The translations under genes were made by a program, and so were the position numbers. From contig NZ_CP045318.1 of assembly GCF_009363255.1 (NCBI RefSeq), positions 2,345,501-2,409,500 on the forward strand: a stretch of 64,000 bases of DNA. The letters run 5' to 3'. The notes under the pieces are model-generated. The model ran no database searches. It had not been told where the DNA came from and worked only from the letters and a program-made list of their open reading frames with translations. This document shows positions 42,660 to 53,299 of this stretch, in pieces (positions within the stretch are counted from its first letter, which is position 1; each line of letters starts with the position of its first letter). The stretch comes from Roseivivax sp. THAF197b (GTDB taxonomy: Bacteria > Pseudomonadota > Alphaproteobacteria > Rhodobacterales > Rhodobacteraceae).

Positions 42660-45646
42660 ACCCCTTCCGCGTCTATGGCAAGGGCCGCATCGACCACCGC
42701 GCGCCCGTCCGGTTCACCTTCGACGGCAAGAGCTATGAGGGCCGCCGCGGCGATACCGTGGCCTCCGCCCTGCTCGCGAACGGCGTGCATCTGATGGGTC
42801 GATCCTTCAAATATCACCGCCCGCGCGGTCCGGTCTCCGCAGGCTCCGAGGAGCCGAACGCGCTCATCGGCACGAAGCGCGGCACGGGCCGGTACGAGCC
42901 CAATACCCGCGCCACGGTGCAGGAGATCTATCCGGGCCTGAAGACCAACAGCCAGAACACCTATCCGTCGCTGAAATTCGACGTGGGTGCCGTGAACGAC
43001 GCGGCCTATATGCTGTTCAGTGCAGGGTTTTACTACAAGACCTTCATGTGGCCGAAGTCGTTCTGGGACAAGGTCTACGAGCCTTTCATCCGCGAGGCAG
43101 CGGGCCTGGGCAAATCGCCCACGGAACGCGATCCCGATCACTACGCGTCCCGCTATCACCACACCGACGTTCTGGTCGTGGGCGCGGGGCCGGCGGGCAT
43201 TGCCGCGGCGCTGTCTTCCGCGCGCGCGGGCCTTCGGGTCACGCTGGTGGACGAGAACGCCGAGGCCGGTGGCACCCTGCTGAGCGAGCCGCAAGCGGTG
43301 ATTGACGGCGCGCCCGCCTGGGACTGGCTGGCGGCACAACTGGCCGAGCTCGAGACGCTCGGCGTGCGGGTCATGACCCGGACCACGGCGATCGGCTATT
43401 ACCACCAGAATTTTGTCGCCCTGAGCGAAAAGCTGACCGACCACCTCGACGCGCCCGATCCCGACATGCCCCGCGAACGTATGTGGCGGGTGCGTGCGGG
43501 TCAGGTCGTGCTGGCGCAGGGCGCGCTGGAAAAACCGCTGATCTTCGATGGCAACGACCGCCCCGGCGTGATGCTGGCAGGCGCCGCGCAGACCTATCTG
43601 CACCGCTACGGCGTCATGGTGGGCAAACGCGCCGTGGTGGCGACCAGCCATGACAGCGCCTGGTATGCGGCCTTCGACCTGGCCGATGAGGGTTGCGAGA
43701 TCGCGGCCATCGTCGATACCCGCGCCGATGTGCGCACCGACCTCATCGAGGCGGCAGAGGCGCGCGGCATCGAAATGCACCTTGCCCATTCCGTCTCGGG
43801 CACCGACGGGCGGCTGCGCGTGAAGTCGATCCGCGTCAACCGCGTGTCGGGCGGCAAGGTGTCCTTCGGGCGGCGCATCTTCTGCGATTGTGTTCTGATG
43901 TCAGGCGGTTGGACGCCGTCCTTGCACTTGTTTTCGCATACGATGGGCAAGCTTGTTTGGAATGACGACCTGACCACTTTCCTGCCCGATCAGAAGACCG
44001 AGGCCTGTCAGATCGCGGGCGCGGGCCGCGGGCTCTGGGGGATCGCGGCGGCGCTGAACGATGGCTTCGCCATGGGGGCCGCTGCCGCCGAAGCTCTGGG
44101 CAAATCCGCGGACGCCGCCTCCCTCGGCGTCGAGCACGACCGCCCCGGCACCGGCGTCACGCAGATCGAATTGCCCACCGACCGGAACCCGTCGAGCGCC
44201 CGCGCCTTCGTCGATTACCAGAACGACGTTACCGCCAAGGACCTGCGCCTTGCGGTGCGCGAAGGCATGCGCTCCATCGAGCATGTCAAGCGCTACACCA
44301 CGAATGGCATGGCGACGGATCAGGGAAAGATGTCCAACATCAACGGGTTGAACATCGCTGCTGATGCACTGGGTAAAGCCCAGCCGCAGGTCGGCCTGAC
44401 CACGTTCCGCCCGCCCTACACGCCCACCACCTTCGGCACCTTCGCGGGCTACCACAAGGGCGAGCACTTCGAGGTCACCCGCAAGACCCCCATCGACCCC
44501 TGGGCCGAGGAGAACGGCGCGGTTTTCGAGCCGGTCAGCCTGTGGCGCCGCGCGTGGTATTTCCCGCAAGGCTTCGAGACCATGGAGGAGGCTGTCGCCC
44601 GGGAATGCCGTGCGACACGGGAAAGCCTCGGCATCTTCGACGCCTCCACCCTCGGCAAGATCGAAGTGGTGGGCCCCGACGCGGTCGAGTTCATGAACCG
44701 CATGTACACCAACCCTTGGACCAAGCTTGCGCCGGGCCGCGCGCGCTACGGCCTCCTGTTGGGCGATGACGGCTTCATCCGCGACGACGGTGTGATCGGC
44801 AGGCTGTCGTCCGACCGCTTCCACGTCACCACCACCACGGGCGGCGCTGCGCGGGTTCTCAACATGATGGAGGATTACCTCCAGACCGAATGGCCAGACC
44901 TGCAGGTCTGGCTGACCTCCACGACCGAGGAATGGGCCACCATCGCGCTCAACGGTCCCAATGCGCGCAATCTGCTGGCGCCGCTGACCGAAGGCCACGA
45001 TCTATCGGACGACGCCTTCCCGCATATGTCGGTCGCCGATTGCACGGTCGCGGGCTTCAAGGCGCGCCTCTTCCGGATCAGCTTCACCGGCGAGCTGGGC
45101 TTCGAGGTCAACGTGCCCGCCCGCCATGGCCGCGCGCTCTGGGAGACGCTGATGGCCGAAGGTGCCAAATACGACATCTGCCCCTATGGCACCGAGACCA
45201 TGCACGTCCTGCGCGCCGAGAAGGGCTATATCATCGTGGGTCAGGACACCGACGGCACGGTCACGCCCCATGATGCCGGGATCGGCTGGGCGGTGGGCAA
45301 GAACAAGCCCGATTTCGTCGGCAAGCGCGGTCTTGCCCGCCCCGACCTGGTGGCGCCCGGACGCAAGCAGCTGGTGGGCCTTCTGACCGAAGACAACAGC
45401 AAGCTTGAGGAAGGCGCGCAGATCGTGCGCGATCCGAACGAAGCGCTACCCATGACCATGGTCGGTCATGTCACGTCCTCCTATGACAGCGTGGCCGCGG
45501 GCCGCCCCATCGCGCTGGCGCTCTTGGCAGGCGGGCACGACCTGACGGACGAGACGGTCTATATCCCGATGCCCGACCGCACGATTGCGGCCAAGGTCAC
45601 GGGCACCGTGTTCTACGATCCCGACAATTCCCGGCTGAAGCTCTGA
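42656..45646 (+). CDS. soxA: Sarcosine oxidase alpha subunit
   Basis: Large subunit (996 aa). N-terminal 2Fe-2S-fold-like domain without the iron cysteines (FTFDGKSYEGRRGDTVASALLANGV), NAD-binding flavoprotein domain (VVGAGPAGIAAALSSARAGL), and C-terminal aminomethyltransferase-like folate domain (ESLGIFDASTLGKIEVVGPDA; GELGFEVNVPARHG; MHVLRAEKGYIIVGQDTDG). The formaldehyde released from sarcosine is passed to tetrahydrofolate here. The ATG overlaps the soxD stop; the longer upstream frame is discarded because it lies in soxD. Confidence 0.96.
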   Translation: MNPFRVYGKGRIDHRAPVRFTFDGKSYEGRRGDTVASALLANGVHLMGRSFKYHRPRGPVSAGSEEPNALIGTKRGTGRYEPNTRATVQEIYPGLKTNSQNTYPSLKFDVGAVNDAAYMLFSAGFYYKTFMWPKSFWDKVYEPFIREAAGLGKSPTERDPDHYASRYHHTDVLVVGAGPAGIAAALSSARAGLRVTLVDENAEAGGTLLSEPQAVIDGAPAWDWLAAQLAELETLGVRVMTRTTAIGYYHQNFVALSEKLTDHLDAPDPDMPRERMWRVRAGQVVLAQGALEKPLIFDGNDRPGVMLAGAAQTYLHRYGVMVGKRAVVATSHDSAWYAAFDLADEGCEIAAIVDTRADVRTDLIEAAEARGIEMHLAHSVSGTDGRLRVKSIRVNRVSGGKVSFGRRIFCDCVLMSGGWTPSLHLFSHTMGKLVWNDDLTTFLPDQKTEACQIAGAGRGLWGIAAALNDGFAMGAAAAEALGKSADAASLGVEHDRPGTGVTQIELPTDRNPSSARAFVDYQNDVTAKDLRLAVREGMRSIEHVKRYTTNGMATDQGKMSNINGLNIAADALGKAQPQVGLTTFRPPYTPTTFGTFAGYHKGEHFEVTRKTPIDPWAEENGAVFEPVSLWRRAWYFPQGFETMEEAVARECRATRESLGIFDASTLGKIEVVGPDAVEFMNRMYTNPWTKLAPGRARYGLLLGDDGFIRDDGVIGRLSSDRFHVTTTTGGAARVLNMMEDYLQTEWPDLQVWLTSTTEEWATIALNGPNARNLLAPLTEGHDLSDDAFPHMSVADCTVAGFKARLFRISFTGELGFEVNVPARHGRALWETLMAEGAKYDICPYGTETMHVLRAEKGYIIVGQDTDGTVTPHDAGIGWAVGKNKPDFVGKRGLARPDLVAPGRKQLVGLLTEDNSKLEEGAQIVRDPNEALPMTMVGHVTSSYDSVAAGRPIALALLAGGHDLTDETVYIPMPDRTIAAKVTGTVFYDPDNSRLKL

Positions 45647-45660
45647 CGGCGGAGACGATC

Positions 45661-46221
45661 ATGACCCAATTCACATTCTCCCCCGATCAGACACCGGGCC
45701 TCGTGGCCGAAAGCGCCGCGGCGCGCGTCAAGCTGGCCGCTCCCGTCGCGCGGTTCTCGCTGCGCGCCCGGCCCGCTGCGCGCGCAACGCTGGCCCGGGT
45801 GCTGGGCCTCACTCTGCCCGACCGGATCGGCGCGCGCAGCCGTGCGGAGGCGCGCGAGGCCCTGCGCCTCGGGCCTGACGAATGGTTGATTCACGCGCCC
45901 GAGGCGGAAGCCCCGCGTCTCACCGCCGATTGCGCCGCGGCCTATGACGCTGCACCGCACAGCCTTGTGGAGATTTCCGACCGCGAGGTCACCTTCGCCA
46001 TCTCGGGCCCCGAGGCGCGCGATCTTCTGACCCTCGGCCTGCCCCGCGACGTCGACAGCATCGCCGTGGGCGAAGGCCGCCGGACGGTGTTCGACGGGCA
46101 AACCGTGGTGCTCTGGCGCGACGAAGACCAGGCCTTCCGCATGGATGTCTGGCGCTCCTTCGCACCGCATGTGGCCCATCTTCTGGCCACCGGCTGCCGG
46201 GAACTCGCGCTGGAGCTCTGA
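45661..46221 (+). CDS. soxG: Sarcosine oxidase gamma subunit
   Basis: Structural subunit (186 aa) with a GcvT/YgfZ-like fold. Typical pieces: ARFSLRARPAARATLARVLGL, RLGPDEWLIHAPEAEA, SLVEISDREVTFAISGPEARDLL and FRMDVWRSFAPHVAHLL. Lies 14 bases after soxA and ends the soxBDAG operon. Confidence 0.94.
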   Translation: MTQFTFSPDQTPGLVAESAAARVKLAAPVARFSLRARPAARATLARVLGLTLPDRIGARSRAEAREALRLGPDEWLIHAPEAEAPRLTADCAAAYDAAPHSLVEISDREVTFAISGPEARDLLTLGLPRDVDSIAVGEGRRTVFDGQTVVLWRDEDQAFRMDVWRSFAPHVAHLLATGCRELALEL

Positions 46222-46290
46222 GCCCAACCGCCTGCAAGTCCCACCCAGGGCACGACGCGCCCCGCCCCTGTCACGACCGGACCGGAAATA

Positions 46291-46320
46291 CCTCCGGAGG
46301 TCTGGAGGCAGAGCCTCCAG
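46291..46320. repeat. REP-like double palindrome
   Basis: CCTCCGGAGG (46291-46300) is a perfect palindrome, followed by the hairpin CTGGAGGC-AGA-GCCTCCAG (46302-46320). It lies between soxG and paaI. CCTCCGG-rich palindromes are frequent in intergenic DNA of Rhodobacteraceae; here it may also end the sox transcript. Confidence 0.5.
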
Positions 46321-46377
46321 CGCGGCCCGCGGCCGCGACCCAAGCGTGCCGTGCGCACCTCCCTCATAAATTCATTG

Positions 46378-46391
46378 ACCGACCGGACGGT
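46378..46391. promoter_or_regulatory. Probable PaaR operator upstream of paaI
   Basis: The near-perfect 14-bp palindrome ACCGACCGGACGGT (12 of 14 positions symmetric) lies 34 bases before the paaI start. It overlaps a TTGACC hexamer at 46375-46380 and is followed by the AT-rich TTTATATATT. Size and symmetry suit a TetR-type repressor, and a TetR gene (48204-48803) ends this operon. Confidence 0.6.
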
Positions 46392-46424
46392 TTATATATT
46401 CTCCCGAGCCGAGGGAGGACGGGA

Positions 46425-46895
46425 ATGACCGACAGGGACACCCGCACAGACGCGCAGGCACTCGCCGAAGCCTGTGCAGAAGCCATGTGGGCCGAGGACC
46501 ATGCCAGCCGCGGGCTCGGCATGCGCATCGACGCCATCGCGCCCGGCCGCGCAACATTGTCGATGGAGATCAGCCAGGCGATGGTGAACGGCCATGGCAT
46601 CGCCCATGGCGGGTTCATCTTCACGCTCGCCGACAGTGCCTTCGCCTTTGCCTGCAATGGCTATGACAACATCACCGTCGCGCAATCCAATCAGATCACC
46701 TACCTCGCCCCGGGTCGACTGGGCGAGCGCTTGACCGCGACCGCGCATGAAGTCGCGCGGCCCGGACGTTCCGGCCTTTACGATGTGCGCGTGACCAATC
46801 CGGACGGCACCGTGATCGCCGAATTTCGCGGCCAGTCGCGCAGCCTCGGCAAGCCGCTGCTGCCGCGCCCTGATCCTGAGGGAGGAGAGAAATGA
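46425..46895 (+). CDS. paaI: Hydroxyphenylacetyl-CoA thioesterase PaaI
   Basis: Hotdog-fold thioesterase (156 aa) that rescues CoA from dead-end products of the phenylacetyl-CoA pathway. The motif NGHGIAHGGFIFTLADSAFAFACN holds the catalytic aspartate region, and the C-terminal RGQSRSLGKPLL is typical. GGGAGGAC precedes the ATG; the stop overlaps paaK (ATGA). Confidence 0.95.
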   Translation: MTDRDTRTDAQALAEACAEAMWAEDHASRGLGMRIDAIAPGRATLSMEISQAMVNGHGIAHGGFIFTLADSAFAFACNGYDNITVAQSNQITYLAPGRLGERLTATAHEVARPGRSGLYDVRVTNPDGTVIAEFRGQSRSLGKPLLPRPDPEGGEK

Positions 46896-48199
46896 AGGAC
46901 CTGACCCCACCCAAGGGCAGCCTCGACCCGATCGAGATCGCCAGCCGCGACGAGATTGCGGCCCTCCAGACCGCCCGGCTCGACCGCTCGCTGCGCCACG
47001 CCTACGACAATTCGCCCTTCTACCGCGCGAAGTTCGATGCGGCAGGCGTGCATCCCGACGATTTCCGGGGGCTGGAAGACCTCGCCAAGTTTCCCTTCAC
47101 CACCAAGCAGGATCTGCGCGACACCTATCCGTTCGGCATGTTCGCCGTGCAGCGGGACCGGATCGCGCGGCTTCATGCCTCGTCGGGCACCACGGGCAAA
47201 CCGACCGTTGTTGGCTACACACAGAACGATCTCGATGTCTGGGCCGAGGTGGTCGCGCGCTCGATCCGCGCCTCGGGCGGCAAGCCCGGCGATCTGGCGC
47301 ATATCGCCTATGGATACGGGCTCTTTACGGGCGGGCTTGGCGCGCATTACGGGGCGGAGCGGCTGGGCTGCACCGTGGTGCCCGTCTCGGGCGGCATGAC
47401 CGAGCGGCAGGTCACGCTGATCCAGGATTTCAAACCGCAGATCATCATGGTCACGCCCTCCTACCTGCTGTCGATCCTCGATGCCTTCCGGGCGCAGGGC
47501 ATTGATCCGCGCGACACCTCGCTCGACGTGGGCATCTTCGGGGCGGAGCCCTGGACCGATGCGATGCGCCACGAGATCGAGGAGGCCTTCGACATGCATG
47601 CGGTCGACATCTACGGATTGTCGGAGATCATCGGTCCGGGTGTGGCGAATGAATGCGTGGAAACCAAGGACGGCCTGCATATCTGGGAGGATCACTTCTA
47701 CCCCGAGGTGATCGACCCCGAGACGGGCGCGGTCCTGCCCGATGGCGAGATGGGAGAGCTCGTCTTCACCACGCTCACCAAGGAAGGGCTGCCGATGGTG
47801 CGCTACCGCACCCGCGATCTGACCCGCCTCCTGCCCGGCACCGCGCGCAGCATGCGCCGGATGGAGAAGGTCACCGGCCGCTCGGACGACATGATCATCC
47901 TGCGCGGCGTGAATGTCTTCCCGACCCAGATCGAGGAACAGCTTTTCAAATGCCCAGGCCTCGCGCCGCATTTCCAGATCGAGCTCGTGCGCGATGGCCG
48001 CATGGATGCGATGATCGTGCATGCCGAGGCCCTGCCGCAGGCCGCGGACGATGCTGCGCGCGCCGCCTCGGGCCGGGAATTGGCGGAGCACATCAAATCC
48101 GTCGTGGGCGTGACCGCAAAGATCGACGTGGCCGCACCGGGTGGCGTCGCGCGCTCCGAAGGCAAGGCCAAGCGCGTCGTCGACAATCGCGGGGCGTGA
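46892..48199 (+). CDS. paaK: Phenylacetate-CoA ligase
   Basis: AMP-forming ligase (435 aa) activating phenylacetate to phenylacetyl-CoA, entry to the pathway. P-loop-like LHASSGTTGKPTVVGYT, YGLSEIIGPGVANEC, MVRYRTRDLTRLL and the C-terminal hinge MEKVTGRSDDMIILRGVNVFP are conserved. Overlaps paaI by four bases and is followed by the TetR gene after five bases. Confidence 0.96.
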   Translation: MKDLTPPKGSLDPIEIASRDEIAALQTARLDRSLRHAYDNSPFYRAKFDAAGVHPDDFRGLEDLAKFPFTTKQDLRDTYPFGMFAVQRDRIARLHASSGTTGKPTVVGYTQNDLDVWAEVVARSIRASGGKPGDLAHIAYGYGLFTGGLGAHYGAERLGCTVVPVSGGMTERQVTLIQDFKPQIIMVTPSYLLSILDAFRAQGIDPRDTSLDVGIFGAEPWTDAMRHEIEEAFDMHAVDIYGLSEIIGPGVANECVETKDGLHIWEDHFYPEVIDPETGAVLPDGEMGELVFTTLTKEGLPMVRYRTRDLTRLLPGTARSMRRMEKVTGRSDDMIILRGVNVFPTQIEEQLFKCPGLAPHFQIELVRDGRMDAMIVHAEALPQAADDAARAASGRELAEHIKSVVGVTAKIDVAAPGGVARSEGKAKRVVDNRGA

Positions 48200-48203
48200 T
48201 CCA

Positions 48204-48803
48204 GTGGCCCGCCCCCGCGCGCAGGATTTCGAGGAAAAGCGCCACGGGCTTCTGCTCGACGCAGCACGGGTCTTTGCCGAACAGGGCATGGAAAAGGCCT
48301 CCATGGCGGAGATCGCCCGCGCAGCCGGTGTCTCCAAGTCCCTGCTCTATCACTATTATCCGTCGAAATCTGAGCTGATCTTCGCCATCATCCATGACCA
48401 TCTCGCAGCGCTTGATGCAGCGCTCGAGGCGGCGACCGATCCGGACGAGCCGCCCGAGGCGCGGCTCGAGACGCTGGTGGCCACCATGCTCGAGGCCTAT
48501 CGCGGCGCGGACAATCAGCACAAGGTCCAGATCAACGCGGACCCGGCCCTGTCGGACGCGCAACGGGCGGCCCTGCGCGCCATCGAGCGGCGCATCGTGG
48601 GGCGGTTCGCGGCTCTTCTGTCCGAAGTTGCGCCATCGCTGTCGGAGGGCGGCGCCCCGCGCCTGACAGCCGTGACCATGTCCCTTCTGGGCATGCTCAA
48701 CTGGGCCTATCTGTGGTTTCGCGACGACGGCGCGCTCAGCCGCCGCGATTACGCGAAGATCGCGACGGAGCTGATGTTGGGCGGCGTGCCGCGCCTGACC
48801 TGA
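48204..48803 (+). CDS. paaR: TetR-family regulator, PaaR type
   Basis: Repressor (199 aa) with helix-turn-helix at about residues 10-55 (LLLDAARVFAEQGMEKASMAEIARAAGVSKS, split around the turn) and a ligand domain ending KIATELMLGGVPR. The start is a GTG at 48204, five bases after paaK; longer in-frame starts lie inside paaK. TetR-type PaaR proteins repress phenylacetate genes and are released by phenylacetyl-CoA; the palindrome before paaI is the likely target. A second repressor gene, paaX, flanks the other half of the cluster. Confidence 0.85.
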   Translation: MARPRAQDFEEKRHGLLLDAARVFAEQGMEKASMAEIARAAGVSKSLLYHYYPSKSELIFAIIHDHLAALDAALEAATDPDEPPEARLETLVATMLEAYRGADNQHKVQINADPALSDAQRAALRAIERRIVGRFAALLSEVAPSLSEGGAPRLTAVTMSLLGMLNWAYLWFRDDGALSRRDYAKIATELMLGGVPRLT

Positions 48804-48821
48804 GGCACGGATCCAGCCGCC

Positions 48822-50870
48822 CTATTCCTTCGCGACCATGGTCAGCACGTCGTATTGCGCGACGATCTCATCCTTCTGATTGGTGATGACCGCGTCCCAG
48901 CGCACCTCACCATGGCCCGCCTCCGCGCGCGGATTGATCGCCTTGCAGGTCAGCCGCACGGTCAGCGCATCGCCGAAATAGACAGGCGTCATGAAGCGCA
49001 GGTTATCCACACCGTAATTGGCCAGGACCGGCCCCGGCTCGGGATCGACGAAGAGCCCCGCGGCGAAGGACACGATCAGGTAGCCATGGGCGACGCGATC
49101 CTCGAAGAACGGGTTCGCCCCCGCCGCCTCGCTGTCCATATGGGCGTAGAAGGTATCGCCGGTGAAATGCGCGAAATGCTCCACGTCCGCGCGGGTGATC
49201 GCGCGCGGGCCAGCGGTGACGCGGTCCCCGAGTGCCAGCTCTTTCAACGACTTGCGGAAGGGATGGCGATCCTCGCGCACGGCGCCACCTGCCGACCATT
49301 CGCCGGTCACCGCCGTCAGCAGCTCGGGCGCGCCCTGCACCGCGCTGCGCATCATGAAGTGCTTCACGCCGCGCATGCCGCCCATCTCCTCGCCGCCGCC
49401 TGCACGACCCGGGCCGCCATGGACAAGGGGCGCCAGCGGTGATCCGTGTCCGGTCGAGGATTTCGCGGAGGCCCGGCTGCCGATCAGCACCCGGCCGTGA
49501 TAGGGCGCAAGCGCCCCCACGACCTCCGCCGCAACGGCGGGATCGTTGGTAAAGAGCGAGGAGACGAGCGAGCCCTTTCCCTTCGCTGCGAGCGCGACCG
49601 CCGCGTCCGCATCGTCATAGCCCATGAGCGTCGCGACCGGTCCGAAGGCTTCCACCTCGTGGATCGCCTGCCCGCCCATCGGATCGCCCGCGCGCAACAG
49701 GATCGGCGCCATGAACGCGCCCCGTTCGGCGTCACCCGAGGTCAGCGTGACATGGTCGGGATCGCCCATGACGATCTCCGCCTCGGCGCGGAGGGCAGCC
49801 ACCTGATCCCGCACGACGTCGCGATCCGTCAGCGAGGCCAGCGCGCCCATTCGCGTCGTCTCATCCTCGGGCAGACCGATGCTGAGGGCCGCGAGCTTCG
49901 CCGTGAGTGCCTCCGCCACCGCATCCTCGACGCCGCGCGGCACGATAACCCGGCGGATCGCCGTGCATTTCTGCCCCGCCTTGCCGCTCATCTCGCGCGT
50001 GACTTCGCGGATGAACAGATCGAATTCCGGGCTATCCGGCCCGGCATCCGGCCCCAGGATCGCGGCGTTCAGGCTGTCCGCCTCCATCGTGAAGGGCACG
50101 GCATTTTCGATGATCGCCGGATGCGCCTTCAGCTTGCGGCCCGTGGCAGCAGAGCCCGTGAAGGTCACCACGTCCTGCCCCTCCACGTGATCCAGAAGAT
50201 CGCCGACCGAGCCGCAGACGATCTGCAATGCGCCGTCCGGCAATACGCCCATATCGAGGATTGCGCGCACGACGCGCTCGGTCAGATACGCCGTCTGCGA
50301 GCCGGGCTTGACGAGACACGGCATGCCCGCGATCAGGCTCGGCGCGATCTTCTCAAGCATCCCCCAGACGGGGAAGTTGAACGCGTTTATGTGGACGGCG
50401 ACGCCCCGACGCGGGGTCAGAATATGCTGGGCCGAGAAGGTGTTATCGCCCGACAGCGCCTCCACCGGGCCTTCGGGAATGACATGCGCGTTCGGGAATT
50501 CGCGCCGCGCGCGGGAGGCGAAGGTCAGCATCGTGCCGATGCCGCCGTCGATATCGGGCCAACCATCCCGGCGGGTGGCGCCGGTCCAGAAATTCTCGGT
50601 GTAGAAGGCCTCTTTCATCTCCATCAGCGCAAGGCCGATGGTCTTCAGCATCAGCGCGCGCTCATGCAGCGTATGGCGGCGCAGCGCCGGTCCGCCCACC
50701 TCGCGCCCCCAGGCAAGCGCTGCCCCCATATCGAGGCCCTCCGCCCCGATCTCGGCCACCACCGCGCCCGTTGCCGCGTGATGCAGCGGTCGCCGCGCGC
50801 CCTGCCCCCGACGCCATGCGCCCGCAACGTAGCTTTCCAGACGCCGCGGCGCCGTATTTTGGTCGAACAT
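48822..50870 (-). CDS. paaZ: Oxepin-CoA hydrolase / 3-oxo-5,6-dehydrosuberyl-CoA semialdehyde dehydrogenase
   Basis: Bifunctional ring-opening enzyme (682 aa). N-terminal aldehyde dehydrogenase domain: FNFPVWGMLEKIAP, VTFTGSAATGRKLK, glutamate in TMEADSLNAAI and cysteine in GKAGQKCTAIRRVIVP. C-terminal MaoC-like hydratase domain (about 535-682) with the HFAHFTGDTFYAHMD and VAHGYLIVSFAAGLFVD motifs. Last gene of the paaABCDE-Z operon, 27 bases after paaE, convergent with paaR. Confidence 0.96.
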   Translation of the reverse strand: MFDQNTAPRRLESYVAGAWRRGQGARRPLHHAATGAVVAEIGAEGLDMGAALAWGREVGGPALRRHTLHERALMLKTIGLALMEMKEAFYTENFWTGATRRDGWPDIDGGIGTMLTFASRARREFPNAHVIPEGPVEALSGDNTFSAQHILTPRRGVAVHINAFNFPVWGMLEKIAPSLIAGMPCLVKPGSQTAYLTERVVRAILDMGVLPDGALQIVCGSVGDLLDHVEGQDVVTFTGSAATGRKLKAHPAIIENAVPFTMEADSLNAAILGPDAGPDSPEFDLFIREVTREMSGKAGQKCTAIRRVIVPRGVEDAVAEALTAKLAALSIGLPEDETTRMGALASLTDRDVVRDQVAALRAEAEIVMGDPDHVTLTSGDAERGAFMAPILLRAGDPMGGQAIHEVEAFGPVATLMGYDDADAAVALAAKGKGSLVSSLFTNDPAVAAEVVGALAPYHGRVLIGSRASAKSSTGHGSPLAPLVHGGPGRAGGGEEMGGMRGVKHFMMRSAVQGAPELLTAVTGEWSAGGAVREDRHPFRKSLKELALGDRVTAGPRAITRADVEHFAHFTGDTFYAHMDSEAAGANPFFEDRVAHGYLIVSFAAGLFVDPEPGPVLANYGVDNLRFMTPVYFGDALTVRLTCKAINPRAEAGHGEVRWDAVITNQKDEIVAQYDVLTMVAKE

Positions 50871-50897
50871 GGATCCTCCCCGGAGCCGTTCCGCGCG

Positions 50898-51968
<1,071 letters not shown>

Positions 51969-51980
51969 ATCAGGGCCTTC

Positions 51981-52502
51981 TCAGATGCACTTGAAGTAAT
52001 CGAAGGGCTCGAGGCAATCGGTGCAGCGCCAGGACGCCTTGCAAGGGGTGGAGCCGAAGCGACTCACTTCCTCCGTTCGGCTCGATCCGCAGCGCGGGCA
52101 TTCCACGGCCATGTTGCCGCCCGCCATCCGGGCTGCTCGGGACCGCAGACGCCCGTCACTGGCCGTGCCGTCGATGGGCGGCGCGATGCCATAGCGCTTC
52201 AGCTTTTCGCGGGCATTGGGCGTGATCCAGTCCGTTGTCCAGGCGGGCGAGAGACGTCGTTCGACGCGGACTTTTTCGACGCCTTTGCCAAGCAGATGCG
52301 CTTCGATCTCCATCTCGATGACGCGGGCGGCGGGACAGCCCGAATAGGTCGGCGTGACCGCCACGACGAGCGTGTCGCCCTGCCACGCGATGTCGCGCAC
52401 GATGCCCAACTCGGTGACGGAGATGACCGGGATTTCCGGGTCCGGCACCTCATCCAGCCAAGTGCGCACTGTTGCGATATCGGGCAGAACCGACGTCACC
52501 AT
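51981..52502 (-). CDS. paaD: Phenylacetate degradation protein PaaD
   Basis: Accessory protein (173 aa) thought to mature Fe-S or the di-iron centre of the epoxidase. DUF59/MIP18 part (VRTWLDEVPDPEIPVISVTELGIV, TPTYSGCPA) and a C-terminal zinc-ribbon-like region with CPRCGS, a middle cysteine and CTDCLEPFDYFKC. The ATG overlaps the paaC end by seven bases. Confidence 0.94.
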   Translation of the reverse strand: MVTSVLPDIATVRTWLDEVPDPEIPVISVTELGIVRDIAWQGDTLVVAVTPTYSGCPAARVIEMEIEAHLLGKGVEKVRVERRLSPAWTTDWITPNAREKLKRYGIAPPIDGTASDGRLRSRAARMAGGNMAVECPRCGSSRTEEVSRFGSTPCKASWRCTDCLEPFDYFKCI

Positions 52503-53299
52503 TCTGCACCGGGATAGGCGCGTTGCAGGAACTGCATCTCGGCCAGAAGAAAACCCAGATGCTCGGTGTGACGGCCCGTCTTGCCGCCATGATGGACATC
52601 GGCCGACGTCTCGGGCAGTGCCAGCGTGGCCTCGGCCAGGGTCGCTTCGACAAGCGCCCGCCAGGGCGCGCGGAGATGCGCCGGATCCGGGCCGAGACCC
52701 GCCTCGGCCATCGCCTCATCCACGTGATCCGCAGCGAAAAGCTCTCCGGAATAGGGCCAGAGCCGCTCCAGCGCATCCTGCATCCGGGCGTGGCTTTCCT
52801 TCGTCCCGTCGCCAAGGCGGATCACCAGATCCTGCGATCTTTCAAGATGATAGGAGACTTCCTTCAACGCCTTCGCGGCAATCTCGGCCACGCGGGCGCT
52901 GCGGCTGTCGGTGAGCGCGTCCAGCATCTCGTAATGCCAGGCATCGAACAGGAACTGGCGCATCGTCGTCAGCGCCATGTCGCGATTGGGGAGCTCCACC
53001 AGCAGCGGATTGCGGAACTTCATCGCGTCGCGCAGAAAGGCCAGATCGTCAGCGGAGCGGCTCTTGCCCTCCACTTCGCCCGCAAGCGCCAGCCACATTT
53101 CCGTATGGCCGATCAGATCGAGCGAGACATTGGCGAGCGCGATATCCTCCTCAAGTGCCGGGCCCTTGCCGCACCATTCCGACAACCGGTGCCCGAGGAT
53201 CAGCGTCGCGTCGCCCAACCGGCAGAGCCAATCGAACGCCGCCGCGCGATCCGCAGCAAAAAGCGGATCGGCCGTGTCGAGCGCGATCACCTCGGCCAT
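52496..53299 (-). CDS. paaC: Phenylacetyl-CoA epoxidase subunit PaaC
   Basis: Structural partner of PaaA (267 aa), ferritin-like helical fold without a full iron site. Recognised from LGHRLSEWCGKGPALEEDIALANVSLDLIG, RNPLLVELPNRDMALTTMRQFLFDAW and ERLWPYSGELF. The ATG at 53299 overlaps the paaB stop (TGATG); a GTG one codon earlier is the alternative. Confidence 0.94.
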   Translation of the reverse strand: MAEVIALDTADPLFAADRAAAFDWLCRLGDATLILGHRLSEWCGKGPALEEDIALANVSLDLIGHTEMWLALAGEVEGKSRSADDLAFLRDAMKFRNPLLVELPNRDMALTTMRQFLFDAWHYEMLDALTDSRSARVAEIAAKALKEVSYHLERSQDLVIRLGDGTKESHARMQDALERLWPYSGELFAADHVDEAMAEAGLGPDPAHLRAPWRALVEATLAEATLALPETSADVHHGGKTGRHTEHLGFLLAEMQFLQRAYPGAEW

